Shown here piece after piece: positions 40,060 to 48,787 of a stretch of DNA of 64,000 nucleotides. The position numbers and the translations under genes were made by a program. Source of the stretch: SXOA01 sp046593355 (lineage in GTDB: Bacteria; Planctomycetota; Planctomycetia; Pirellulales; Pirellulaceae); assembly GCA_046593355.1 (NCBI GenBank), contig JBKJNY010000090.1, forward strand, positions 1-64,000, read 5' to 3'. Under the pieces are notes generated by a model, which saw only the letters and a program-made list of their open reading frames with translations, was not told the DNA's origin and searched no databases. The first letter of the stretch is position 1; every line of letters starts with the position of its first letter.

Positions 40060-41912
40060 TTCTTATCCTCCTGTTTCGCGCTGGCCAGGTTCACTTTCTG
40101 CAGGGTGATGTCGGCGAAGATGGATTCGCCATGCCGCACTTCCAGCTTGCGCGGGAACTGACGGCCACCCTCGTCGCGGTAGTCGGAGAAGTGGATTTCG
40201 CAGGGGTCCAGTTCGGAATCCGCGAACATTTCGATCATGGCCAGTCGGCCGCTGCTCTTGTCGAACACAAAGTTGACCTCGGCCACATTCTGCACGGCGG
40301 AGAGGACATCGGCCTCCCCCTCCATACCCGGATAGGGAGCGGTGCCGTAGTAGGAAGCTCCGCCGAATTTCGCCGGCCCGCTGACGAGCATCTGCCGCCA
40401 GAGATGCAGAGCCACAAGCAATCCGCCGCTACCGGCGGGGCCAAGTTGCTGATCGAGATCCTGGGCGGCATCGAGCTTTACTTCCTCTTGCGGGAACACA
40501 CCGCTACTGGCGGCATCGGCGAGCTTGATCGCGATCTTGCCCCCGCCCGCGATGTCTCCTTCCAGATTCCACTCGCCCGCCACGGCACTAAAGTCTCCTT
40601 TGGCGGTGAAGGCGGACCAGACGCGGTCGCGGTGCAACTCGTTGAAATAGTAGTTGGCGTAGCCGGGTTTGGACTTGATGAGCTTGGCGGCCTCGGCAGG
40701 AATCTTCGGCGCTTCCTGGCCGGGCAACTTCGGCAGCGGGATGGGGAGCGGCAACGGCAGGCGAGGTTTCGGTCGTTCTCCCGGTTTGCCGCCGGGCATC
40801 GGCTGGGGCTTGCCAGGATTTTCCGGGTCTTTGTCCCGTGGTCCCGGTTGAGGAATTTGCTTGGGGGCCTTTTGTACCAAGGCAATCAGTTCTTCTTCCC
40901 CATGCACGCCCGTTAGGCGAACAAACGTCTCGTGCTCCTTGCCGTCGCGGCGGTAGGTGACAGGCACGCGCCAGCCTTTGGGATAAATGCCGAGCACATT
41001 CTTGAAGGCGTTCGTGGTATCAATCTTGCGTCCGCCGAAGGCGACAATTTCATCATCGTAGCGCAGTCCCCGCCGCCAGGCGTCGGAGGTTTCCAGAATG
41101 TTGGCCACCAGCACATGCCCCTCCGAATTGCTGACGGTGACGCCCCAGGTGGCATGGTCCACAATCCGGCCGCTATGCAGGCAGCCCAAAAAATGCTTGA
41201 TTTGGTTGATCGAGATCGCGTAGCCGACGCCGACGTTGACCCGCACCCGCTTCTCGAACGAGATGCGGCCGTTGATGCCGATCACCTCCCCCTTCGTATT
41301 AAACAGCGGGCCGCCGGAGTTGCCGGGGTTGATGGAGGCGTCGGTCTGGATGCAGTCGGCATACTCAATCAACGTGCCCGAGGGATATTGGTAGCGATGC
41401 ACGCCCGAGACCATGCCGTAGGTCACAGTCGGCTGGAAATCCGTGGCCAGCAGGAACGGGTTGCCGACCGCGAAGCACCAGTCGCCCGCACGGACGAGGT
41501 CGCTGTTGGCCAGCGGAGCGGCTGGGAAATCGTTCCGGCCGAGGAGCTTGATCAGGGCGACGTCGCCAACGGGATCGATGCCGACGACGACCGCGTCATA
41601 GAGCCTGTCGTCGGCCATGCTGCACTTCATGAAGCTGCCCGCCGGCTGCACGACGTGGAAATTCGTGAGAGCGTAGCCATCCGCAGAAATCACCACCCCG
41701 CTGCCGCCGCCGGCCCCTTCCTTGGCGAAGACGCAAACCGCGGTCCGCATCGCCCGGTCCATGGTCTGGATGCGGGCCTGTTCCGCCTGCAGGACGACGG
41801 CGGGAGGATCGATGGCCAGGGCAGGGAATGCAAACGCCAAGAATAGTAGCCCGCACACTCCGTGTGCGGTGCCGGCATACGGAGTGTGCCGGCTACAGTG
41901 GAAGTGACTCAT
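40056..41912 (-). CDS. HtrA/DegP-like serine protease, active-site complete
   Basis: 618 residues. The triad is intact: H86 (GYALTNFHVV), D117 (DPVGDVALIK) and S199 (NPGNSGGPL). It would cleave or chaperone misfolded proteins in the periplasm. A PDZ-like region (~265-345) is followed by a Pro-rich linker (~355-410) and a C-terminal beta domain (~420-600) I do not recognise. The start ATG overlaps the NPCBM gene stop (ATGA), so it is well fixed. As a result residues ~5-22, the N-terminal part of the signal peptide (CSRHTPYAGTAHGVCGLL), are encoded by a palindromic repeat. The two following genes are catalytically dead paralogues. Confidence 0.9.
   Translation of the reverse strand: MSHFHCSRHTPYAGTAHGVCGLLFLAFAFPALAIDPPAVVLQAEQARIQTMDRAMRTAVCVFAKEGAGGGSGVVISADGYALTNFHVVQPAGSFMKCSMADDRLYDAVVVGIDPVGDVALIKLLGRNDFPAAPLANSDLVRAGDWCFAVGNPFLLATDFQPTVTYGMVSGVHRYQYPSGTLIEYADCIQTDASINPGNSGGPLFNTKGEVIGINGRISFEKRVRVNVGVGYAISINQIKHFLGCLHSGRIVDHATWGVTVSNSEGHVLVANILETSDAWRRGLRYDDEIVAFGGRKIDTTNAFKNVLGIYPKGWRVPVTYRRDGKEHETFVRLTGVHGEEELIALVQKAPKQIPQPGPRDKDPENPGKPQPMPGGKPGERPKPRLPLPLPIPLPKLPGQEAPKIPAEAAKLIKSKPGYANYYFNELHRDRVWSAFTAKGDFSAVAGEWNLEGDIAGGGKIAIKLADAASSGVFPQEEVKLDAAQDLDQQLGPAGSGGLLVALHLWRQMLVSGPAKFGGASYYGTAPYPGMEGEADVLSAVQNVAEVNFVFDKSSGRLAMIEMFADSELDPCEIHFSDYRDEGGRQFPRKLEVRHGESIFADITLQKVNLASAKQEDKK
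41845..41896. repeat. Palindromic element inside the HtrA signal-peptide coding region
   Basis: AGTAGCCCGCACACTCCGTG-TGCGG, then TG, then CCGGCATACGGAGTGTGCCGGCTAC. Two hairpins in the AGTAG...CTAC arrangement, with the ACACTCCGTGTG core shared with 53891. It lies wholly within the protease reading frame. Confidence 0.85.
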
Positions 41913-43153
41913 TTGGTCAGCCTCGCATTCGCCAGCACGAGTGTATCGCCAAAATCCTGGCCGGAGCCTTCTTCGACCACCACGGTCAGCCGGCGGACGC
42001 CGCTCAAATCAAGGTCAATGGGATGAGCTTCCGCAGTTTGGTCGGCGGAGAACTGCCGGGAGTACAGCTCCTTGTTATCTCCCAAGATTTTGAGCTGAAA
42101 GCTGGCGGCCGGTCCGGCTGCGTCGTCAATGCCTGCGACGGCCCGAAATTGCCGATAGCCTTCCGGCACGCGCACGTCCAGCCGAGTGCGGCTGTGCAGG
42201 CTGAGCCCCTTGGTAAACTTCACCCCTTTGATGCTCAGCGGTTCGCCGCTGACGGACTTGTTTTTTCGCGGCGCGGTGAGTTGCTTGAACGACGAAATCA
42301 TGTTCTTGGGCTGAAAACTGATCTCGCTCTGATTCAGCTCCTGGTCCATGTCAGCGAGAAACAGCACATTGCCAACGCCAAAATCAATTTGCGACAGGCT
42401 CGACAGCGGCAGCGACTGGCTGACTCCGGAAGTCGTCGTGAGCGAAACCGTTTCCCCCTTGAGGTCCAGCGTGCGGACCGACCAGATCGCCCCCTCGATG
42501 GTCTTCAACCGGCAGACAGGGGCAGGAAGCGTGCGTTTCACGGGAAGCCAGAAAATGATGCCTTCCATTTTCTCGCGCTTGACGTCGATCTTGTCACCGT
42601 CGAAGTCGAATTTCGCGCCCCCGGTGGTGACATCCAGGATGGTGCCTTCCAATTGGTCCAGCACGGTTTGGGGGACGCTCCTGGGAGCCCTTCCTTCTTC
42701 TTCCACCTCGCGCGTGCCACTCTTGCGGAGCACGACCATGTCGCCGGCGGGTTCGAGCTTGAGCAGATCCTGCCACTGGGCGGCTATTTCCGGCGATTGC
42801 AACTGAAAGCGGACTGCCCGGACGGAACGAGTGGAAATCTCGACCCGTTCCCCTTGGAGGGTCTCTAGATTCGCTTTGCCGCCGGCCGACTGGAATGTAC
42901 GACCGGGGAGCAGAGAGCCATCGATCAGGTCGACCCAGACTTGCGGGCGCTCGGAAACCGGAACACCCGCCAGCTCCACCGTCTGAAGCTGCTTGGGATC
43001 GAGCGTCTTCAAGCCGCCAGAATCTTCGATGACGACACGCTCCCCGGATAGCTCGACGAGGCGGCCATGCACCGGCTGGCCTTCGAGAGGCTCCACGGTG
43101 ACCTCGCCGCCGGGAGCGGCCAGGAGCAGCAACATGAGAATCGCGCCGGCCAT
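41909..43153 (-). CDS. Secreted NPCBM/NEW2-domain protein
   Basis: 414 residues, short signal peptide (~1-16). The middle (~20-260) contains repeated small beta modules (GQPVHGRLVELSGERVVIED; DGSLLPGRTFQSAGGKANLETLQGERVEI; SGTREVEEEGRAPRS). Residues ~275-414 form an NPCBM/NEW2 carbohydrate-binding-type domain (GLSLHSRTRLDVRVPEGYRQFRAVAGIDD, then VVVEEGSGQDFGDTLVLANARL). It may bind a glycan at the cell surface. It starts 5 bases after the 347-frame gene's stop, whose GGAG acts as its ribosome site, and overlaps the HtrA protease by four bases. Confidence 0.85.
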   Translation of the reverse strand: MAGAILMLLLLAAPGGEVTVEPLEGQPVHGRLVELSGERVVIEDSGGLKTLDPKQLQTVELAGVPVSERPQVWVDLIDGSLLPGRTFQSAGGKANLETLQGERVEISTRSVRAVRFQLQSPEIAAQWQDLLKLEPAGDMVVLRKSGTREVEEEGRAPRSVPQTVLDQLEGTILDVTTGGAKFDFDGDKIDVKREKMEGIIFWLPVKRTLPAPVCRLKTIEGAIWSVRTLDLKGETVSLTTTSGVSQSLPLSSLSQIDFGVGNVLFLADMDQELNQSEISFQPKNMISSFKQLTAPRKNKSVSGEPLSIKGVKFTKGLSLHSRTRLDVRVPEGYRQFRAVAGIDDAAGPAASFQLKILGDNKELYSRQFSADQTAEAHPIDLDLSGVRRLTVVVEEGSGQDFGDTLVLANARLTK

Positions 43154-43157
43154 TTCT

Positions 43158-44189
43158 TTACTTTACTCCATCCTGGGCGAGGCGCTTGAAATACTCCTCA
43201 ATGGTTTCGCGGAAATGGGCGGGGAGCTCGCGGCCGATCTGCTGCAAGACCTCCTGTCGTTCCTTGGGAGGCAGATTTCCCCAGCCATCCTTCTTGCCGA
43301 TGTTCTTGGGATCGACCTCTCCCTTGCCTCGCGGCCCGCCGGCCGGCGTGCTGTCCTGGGCGGGGTTCGCCGATTGGTTGCCCTGCGCCTGGCCTTGCTG
43401 TTGCTGCTGCTGTTTTTCCTTTTCTTCGATGAGCTTTTCCAGCTTGGCGACGATGGATTCTTCCTCGTCGCGGACTTTCTTGCCGGCCCTGGCGAGTTCC
43501 AGCCGCCGCCCCACGTCCGACATCAAGCGGGCGATTTCATCGAGCGAGTCGGGCTTGAGAGGCTTCAAATCGGCTTCCATCAGGCGGGCCAGTTGCGAAT
43601 AACGGCGGGGAAGCGATTCCTCGTGCTCCATGAGCTTGGCCACGGCGGCCAGGCACGGCTCCTTTTCCAGAAGATTGTGATGAGCCAGTGCCTGATGGAA
43701 CAACAGCGTGGCCGGATCGACCACATCCGCCGGGGTCAGCCCTTGGAACTGCTCCAGCGATTCCTCCATGAGCTCGTTCTGGGCCAGCCAGCGGCCGTAG
43801 ACGAGCTTGAGGTTGTTGCGGACGAATGAAGGCGCGGATTCATCGGCCAGGATTTCAAACTTAGGCAGTTCCACCGAGGTCCGAGGAATCTGGCAGAAGT
43901 CCACGACCGCTTGGGCCTTCGGCTCGAGGACGGACAACGCCGCGCAAACCCGTTCCAGCAAATCCGCGCCGGTGGCCGGGGCCGCTTCGTCGGGCCACAG
44001 GGCCGCAATCTTGAGCCGCGTGGCTTCGTCGGCCTGCTTCGCGGTGGCGTAGTCATCCACTTTGGCCTTGACGTCCGCAACCAGCGGCACCGACCAGGTG
44101 GCTCGGCGCTCGATTTCCTGCGCGGAAGTGCTCGCAACGAGAACCGCAATGACTACGAAGAGAATTAATGACGATTTCATAGGATTCAT
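43158..44189 (-). CDS. Secreted helical protein of the MoxR operon, unknown function
   Basis: 343 residues from MNPMKSSLILF, with an alternative ATG three codons later; ribosome site weak. Signal peptide to about residue 24 (ASTSAQ). The body is helical with a TPR-like stretch (LFHQALAHHNLLEKEPCLAAVAKLME). Then come a coiled coil (VRDEEESIVAKLEKLIEEKEKQQQQQQ), a Gln/Gly-rich linker, and a conserved-looking tail WGNLPPKERQEVLQQIGRELPAHFRETIEEYFKRLA. That tail resembles the ends of proteins from MoxR/VWA operons in planctomycetes as I recall. It probably belongs to the same periplasmic assembly as its neighbours. Confidence 0.75.
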   Translation of the reverse strand: MNPMKSSLILFVVIAVLVASTSAQEIERRATWSVPLVADVKAKVDDYATAKQADEATRLKIAALWPDEAAPATGADLLERVCAALSVLEPKAQAVVDFCQIPRTSVELPKFEILADESAPSFVRNNLKLVYGRWLAQNELMEESLEQFQGLTPADVVDPATLLFHQALAHHNLLEKEPCLAAVAKLMEHEESLPRRYSQLARLMEADLKPLKPDSLDEIARLMSDVGRRLELARAGKKVRDEEESIVAKLEKLIEEKEKQQQQQQGQAQGNQSANPAQDSTPAGGPRGKGEVDPKNIGKKDGWGNLPPKERQEVLQQIGRELPAHFRETIEEYFKRLAQDGVK

Positions 44190-44215
44190 TTCTGCTTGCA
44201 AGTTCGTCCGTTAAC

Positions 44216-46186
44216 CTACTTGTTCTTCCCCAGCACCAAGTCACGCGTAATACGGTAGACCTCCTGCTGCCGCTCGCTCAGTTTCTTGAGCGCTTCAACA
44301 AGCTCGGCGGCATTCGCCTGGCCGACCGGATCCTGGTCATCCTCCAAGAGCCGCGAATAGCGAGTGGTCCGCTTGTTTACCCGTTCCTGCAGCGACTTGA
44401 TCATCTTCAGTTCGGCGATTTCATCCACCAGCGGCTGGTCCTGCGGTTGTGGTTGCTGCTGTTGTTGCTGCTGCTTCTTTTTCTCCTGATCCTGCTGGGC
44501 CTTTTGCAGGGCGTCGATCATTTCCTCCAGGGCGGCGATGATGTCCTCTTCGTAGCCGATCGTGATATCGTCCACTTTGGTGTCGGCGAGGCGAGTGGCG
44601 ACGGCCTCCATGTCCTCATGCATCTGGTCCACGGTGGCGGAGAAAGCGACGGAACTCCCCTCTTCCTTGAGGAGCGTCAGGGCCTTCAGAGCCTCGATGG
44701 CGATTTTCCGCTCGTCAACGCCGAGCTTGGCCGCCTGCACGACAAAAGTCTCGCCGCGGCTGTCCTCGGAGATCTGATCCATACGCCGCGTGGACTCATA
44801 CACTTTGAGCTGCATCTCCAACATCTTCTTGAAGCGGGCCTCTAGTGCGGCCAGGGTGCGGGCGACTTCCTCTTCACGCATTTGCCGCAGAATCTCTTCG
44901 AGCTGAGCCTTGGCCTTCTCCAGCTCTTCCTTCGCCTCCCGTTGGTCTTCCACGGATTCCTTCCGCTTGGCCTCTTCGAGCTTCTTCTGCGCGTCGCGCA
45001 TCTTCTGTTCGGCCTGCTCGATCCGCTTGCGGGCGGGATTCTGCGCCTGCTGGTCCTGCTGCGGCTGGTCTTGTTTCTGGTCGTCCCCCTGCTGGCCATC
45101 CTGGGGCTCACCCTCTTTGGGCTCACCGCTTTTGGATTTGGACTTGCTGGATTTGCCGCTCTTTCCTTCCTTCGACTTGCCTTCTTTGCTCTTGCTGGAA
45201 TCCGAGGGCTCACTTTTTTCGCCGTCTTTGCTCTTCTCGCCGTTCTTGTCGTCTCCCTTTTTCTTCTCGTCACCCTTTTCGCCGGACTTTTCTTTCGGGG
45301 ACTTGGACTTGTCGTTCTTGCCTTCGTCCCCCTTCTTTCCTTCGTCCCCTTTCTTCTCGCCGGATTTGCCCTCCGAGTTCTTTCCTTCCTCACCTTTCTT
45401 ATCCGAGCCCTCGCCGTTCTTCTCCCCCTTCATCGGCGACTTAGAGTCGTCCACGGGCTGCTTCTCACCCTTGTCACCCTCCTCAGATTTCTCGCCCTTG
45501 CCTTCCTTGTCCTCGGAGGAGCCGTCCTTCGTTTCTCCTTCTTCGTTCTTCTTGATTTTCTTGGCCAGCTCTTCGGCTCGCTTGGCCAAGTCTCCCTGCT
45601 CCTTGGAAAGACTCTTGGCGTTGGCGTCCCCTTCGGTCCGCGCTTGCAGGGCCTTCTGGATGCGAATCATCTTCTCCAGGTCTTTGATGTATTCCTTGAT
45701 TCGGGCTTGCTCGCTCTTCAGCCGATCGCCCCGGTCCTCGCTCATGAGCAGTTCCAGCAGGGCCTTGAGGTCGCTCTGCACTTCGCCTTGCCCGTCGAGC
45801 GCCCGTTTGAGTTGCTTCTGATTGAGCAGCTTGACGACCGATTCCAGCTCGGTCTTAGTGAGCTTCTCTTTGGACTGCTCGACGGCCCGGCGGAGCAGGG
45901 CGGCCCTCCGCGGGTTGGTCGCATCTTCTAGATCGGCCATCTTGAGCATCATCTGCTCGAGCTTGGCGTACTTGTCCGCGATTTTGCTTTCTTCCAAAGC
46001 CAGCTCGTCGGCGGCATTCGCTCCTTCGCTGGTGGAACCCTGGGGAGCGGCCGGCTTTGCCGCTTCGCTTGCAGCGGGCTTGGCGGCAGGTTCCTGGGAA
46101 TAGAGCCAGCCGAGACGAATTCCGCTAGCGGCTAGTACGAGAGCCCAGACAACCAACGCGACCTTATTCCACTGGCGCTGCTTCAT
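44216..46186 (-). CDS. Membrane-anchored, highly charged coiled-coil protein
   Basis: 656 residues from MKQRQWNKVALVV, fixed by GGAGG five bases upstream. One N-terminal membrane helix (~8-28), then extracytoplasmic. Helical regions (~55-200; ~395-640) flank a ~170-residue disordered block made almost only of Lys, Glu, Gly, Asp and Ser (GEKGDEKKKGDDKNGEK). A Gln/Pro run near 590 follows. The distal helices (EQAEQKMRDAQKKLEEAKRK) form a long coiled coil. No enzyme motif. Similar charged proteins sit between DUF4175 and VWA genes in related operons as I recall, suggesting a structural or surface-tethering role. Confidence 0.78.
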   Translation of the reverse strand: MKQRQWNKVALVVWALVLAASGIRLGWLYSQEPAAKPAASEAAKPAAPQGSTSEGANAADELALEESKIADKYAKLEQMMLKMADLEDATNPRRAALLRRAVEQSKEKLTKTELESVVKLLNQKQLKRALDGQGEVQSDLKALLELLMSEDRGDRLKSEQARIKEYIKDLEKMIRIQKALQARTEGDANAKSLSKEQGDLAKRAEELAKKIKKNEEGETKDGSSEDKEGKGEKSEEGDKGEKQPVDDSKSPMKGEKNGEGSDKKGEEGKNSEGKSGEKKGDEGKKGDEGKNDKSKSPKEKSGEKGDEKKKGDDKNGEKSKDGEKSEPSDSSKSKEGKSKEGKSGKSSKSKSKSGEPKEGEPQDGQQGDDQKQDQPQQDQQAQNPARKRIEQAEQKMRDAQKKLEEAKRKESVEDQREAKEELEKAKAQLEEILRQMREEEVARTLAALEARFKKMLEMQLKVYESTRRMDQISEDSRGETFVVQAAKLGVDERKIAIEALKALTLLKEEGSSVAFSATVDQMHEDMEAVATRLADTKVDDITIGYEEDIIAALEEMIDALQKAQQDQEKKKQQQQQQQPQPQDQPLVDEIAELKMIKSLQERVNKRTTRYSRLLEDDQDPVGQANAAELVEALKKLSERQQEVYRITRDLVLGKNK

Positions 46187-46246
46187 CGCAACCTCCGGGA
46201 AGGGCAAAAGCCCGTCCAGCGAACACTCATGCCTCAATTTGAGGCG

Positions 46247-48637
46247 TCATTTCAAATCTTCAATCGCCTGCCGCTTGCGTTCCTGTCTGGTCTTGTCCGT
46301 GACGGCTTCCTGATCTTTGATTAAATTGCGGACAATGTCGAGCAATTCATTATACGTTTCCAGGTCCAGCATCTGTTGCAGAACCGCCTCCAGTTTCGCA
46401 ATCGTGACGTTGGTCTGCTCCAGAGTTTCGTCCGCGGCAGTGGCCGTTTCAGGAGTTACCGGGGCATTGCCGCCGAGGCTCTTCTCCAATGCGGCCAGCT
46501 TCTGATCGAGTTTCCCGAATTCCTCGATCCCAATCTTGGCGAGCGGGTCAGCAATCAGTTCCTTAAGCCGCTGCTTTCGTTCTGGGGTGTCCACCCGGTT
46601 GTTGACGAGTTCCTCACGGATGTCGTTAAAGCCCCCGGAAATCCCCAGCACTTCCTGGGCCGACTTCTGGCTTTGTTGCATCCCCCGCTGCACCCTCAGC
46701 AACCGCAATTCCGCCGCCCGGCGAGCAATGTCTTCCTTGCTGAGCGGCTGGCCGGAGTCATCCTCGGCCTTCAAGTCCTCGGGGTCCGCGCCGACGGAGA
46801 CGGGTCCGAGGCTCGACTTGACTCGAATCAGCGAATCCCGGAGCTGACCGAGCTCACCCAGTGTCAGCTCAAACCGCGCCCTGAGACCGAGCTCCCGGAT
46901 TTCGAGCATCGCCAGCAAATCTTCCGGCGTCACCACGTCGAGTTGATAGCGGTCGGAAGCCCCCAGGTGCGGGCCCCCTTCCAGGTTGAACCGGTCGGCA
47001 GCCTGCACCATCAGGAACAGCTTGTCCTTGGGCTTGAGCTCCAGCCCGCCCTGCTCGCTCCGCAATTTGCGGAAGTCGATGCTCTGGTCCATCGCGCCCC
47101 CCTTTCCCAGCGCAATGTCCAGCTTGCGGCCGTCGCTTCCTTCGTTCAGTCCCAAGTCGAACCAGGCCTTATCCACCGCGTAGTCGTCGCCGATTTTTCC
47201 CTGGATGGTGACTATCGCATCAGGCGTGACCGCGGTTCCGACTCCCTTCAGCTTCACGTCCACCTGCGGCGGGCGGTCTTCCACGCCGGTGAGAAAAATT
47301 TTATGCGGCCGGTCGGTCGTGACGTTGTCGCCATCGAGCAGCGAGACTTCGAGCGTCGTGGTCGCGGTCAGCTTTTCAATGCGGTAGGCAAACTCCTGTT
47401 TGATCGCAGTGCTGGCCGAAACGGGAATCTGCTCGGCCTGTCCCGTCTCGACATTCAGGATCGTGGCAAGTTTGAGATCCTTGTTCGTGCGGAATTTGAG
47501 CGTGACGCTAGTGCCCAGTGGAATGAATGTGCCGGCGGGCAGGTAGTCCTGGCCGGTGACCGGCAGATAGTTGGAGGTCGCTTCGTCCACCATGTACGGC
47601 GGATAGGTCAAATCGAGCGTGGTGGAAATGACGGCCGGGCTGTCCACGACTTCCAGCCGATAGCCGCGGGCTCGATGGTCGTAGCCGAGGACGTCAAACT
47701 CCAGCGTGGAGAGCACGCCCTTGAACGGCTTGCCGTCGAAGCGGAAATTGCGATAGCCGCCGGCATCGCGGCCGTTGGTCATCTGCACGTTGCCTCGTTC
47801 GCTCCGCGAATTGCCGTCGGTCTTGAGGGCGCGATAATAAATCATGCAAGTCTGCGGGACCACTCTGGCTTCCGGAGCGCCCAGAGCCCGGACTTTGAGC
47901 GCAACGCTGGAGCCTTTGGCGACTTTGGCGATGCCGTTTTCAAACTTGACTTCCGTCAACCGCGGAGCCGTTGCGCCCGGAGCCGGCGAACCCTGGATTT
48001 CCAGGCCGACCACTTCAATGTGCGCGCTGCGGGGCCAAGGGTCGCTCCGCAGCAGGTAGATGCGGCTGGCGGCGAGTTGCAGGGCGTCCTTGTTCAGCAC
48101 GAAGCAGACCAGGACCGTTGCCGCCAGCAGGATGGCGATCAGCACCTTGAACACGAGGGGCAGGTAGTTAAAGACCTGGCCGACGTGCAATTGTCCCGCG
48201 CCAAGGCCGGCCCGCTCGGCCGTGCGGGAAAGCATTTCCAGATTGAACTCTGCCGCATGTTGCGGAGAATCGTCCATTTCCACGGCAGTGACGAGGCTGT
48301 CTTGTAAGCCGGTGAACTTCCGTTCCAAGAGCACCGCCATGCTTCGGTCGTGCAGCGGCACGAAGAGCCGGCGGCCGATGTAGCAGTGGAGGATGAAGAG
48401 GAAGAACCCGGCGATGCCAGCCAGCATCACGCCGCGGGCGATGGCCGGCATTTCACTGGCCCCCACCAGGACGGGCAGATAATCGAGGGCGAAGGCGAGC
48501 CAGAAGGTGACGCCGAGCCAAATGACCGCCAGCGACAACCCCTCCAGCAGGACATAGAAACGAATCCGCCGCCGCACGCCGGCCAGCACGGACCGGATAC
48601 CCGGATTCAGCTCGAGAGTGGTCTTTGCACTTGCCAT
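46247..48637 (-). CDS. DUF4175-like membrane protein
   Basis: 796 residues from MASAKTTLELNP; a GTG three codons earlier is possible. Two N-terminal membrane helices (~30-50, ~65-90) and a third near ~160-185 are followed by a large extracytoplasmic part of repeated beta domains (~200-560; for instance VALKVRALGAPEARVVPQT and LTYPPYMVDEATSNYLPVTGQDYL) and a C-terminal helical region (~570-796). The membrane-plus-beta layout and the position directly after a VWA gene match DUF4175-type proteins of MoxR operons. Function unknown. Confidence 0.75.
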   Translation of the reverse strand: MASAKTTLELNPGIRSVLAGVRRRIRFYVLLEGLSLAVIWLGVTFWLAFALDYLPVLVGASEMPAIARGVMLAGIAGFFLFILHCYIGRRLFVPLHDRSMAVLLERKFTGLQDSLVTAVEMDDSPQHAAEFNLEMLSRTAERAGLGAGQLHVGQVFNYLPLVFKVLIAILLAATVLVCFVLNKDALQLAASRIYLLRSDPWPRSAHIEVVGLEIQGSPAPGATAPRLTEVKFENGIAKVAKGSSVALKVRALGAPEARVVPQTCMIYYRALKTDGNSRSERGNVQMTNGRDAGGYRNFRFDGKPFKGVLSTLEFDVLGYDHRARGYRLEVVDSPAVISTTLDLTYPPYMVDEATSNYLPVTGQDYLPAGTFIPLGTSVTLKFRTNKDLKLATILNVETGQAEQIPVSASTAIKQEFAYRIEKLTATTTLEVSLLDGDNVTTDRPHKIFLTGVEDRPPQVDVKLKGVGTAVTPDAIVTIQGKIGDDYAVDKAWFDLGLNEGSDGRKLDIALGKGGAMDQSIDFRKLRSEQGGLELKPKDKLFLMVQAADRFNLEGGPHLGASDRYQLDVVTPEDLLAMLEIRELGLRARFELTLGELGQLRDSLIRVKSSLGPVSVGADPEDLKAEDDSGQPLSKEDIARRAAELRLLRVQRGMQQSQKSAQEVLGISGGFNDIREELVNNRVDTPERKQRLKELIADPLAKIGIEEFGKLDQKLAALEKSLGGNAPVTPETATAADETLEQTNVTIAKLEAVLQQMLDLETYNELLDIVRNLIKDQEAVTDKTRQERKRQAIEDLK

Positions 48638-48720
48638 TCCATCCACCCATCAATAAGACGGGCCAGACTTGCCGGGGGATTATAAGGGTTTTTGGGGAAT
48701 TGGGTCTAATGCAATTCTAG

Positions 48721-48785
48721 GTGGGGTAGGCTTCCAGCCTGCCCAGACACGTTTTGGGCAGGCTGGAAGCCGAAGCCCTACCCCA
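48721..48785. repeat. Inverted repeat between VWA and DUF4175-like genes
   Basis: GTGGGGTAGG-C-TTCCAGCCTGCCCA is followed by an eight-base loop and TTGGGCAGGCTGGAA...CCCTACCCCAC. It begins right after the VWA gene's stop on the minus strand. It interrupts an otherwise tightly packed operon, so it may attenuate or protect the transcript. Confidence 0.85.
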
Positions 48786-48787
48786 CT

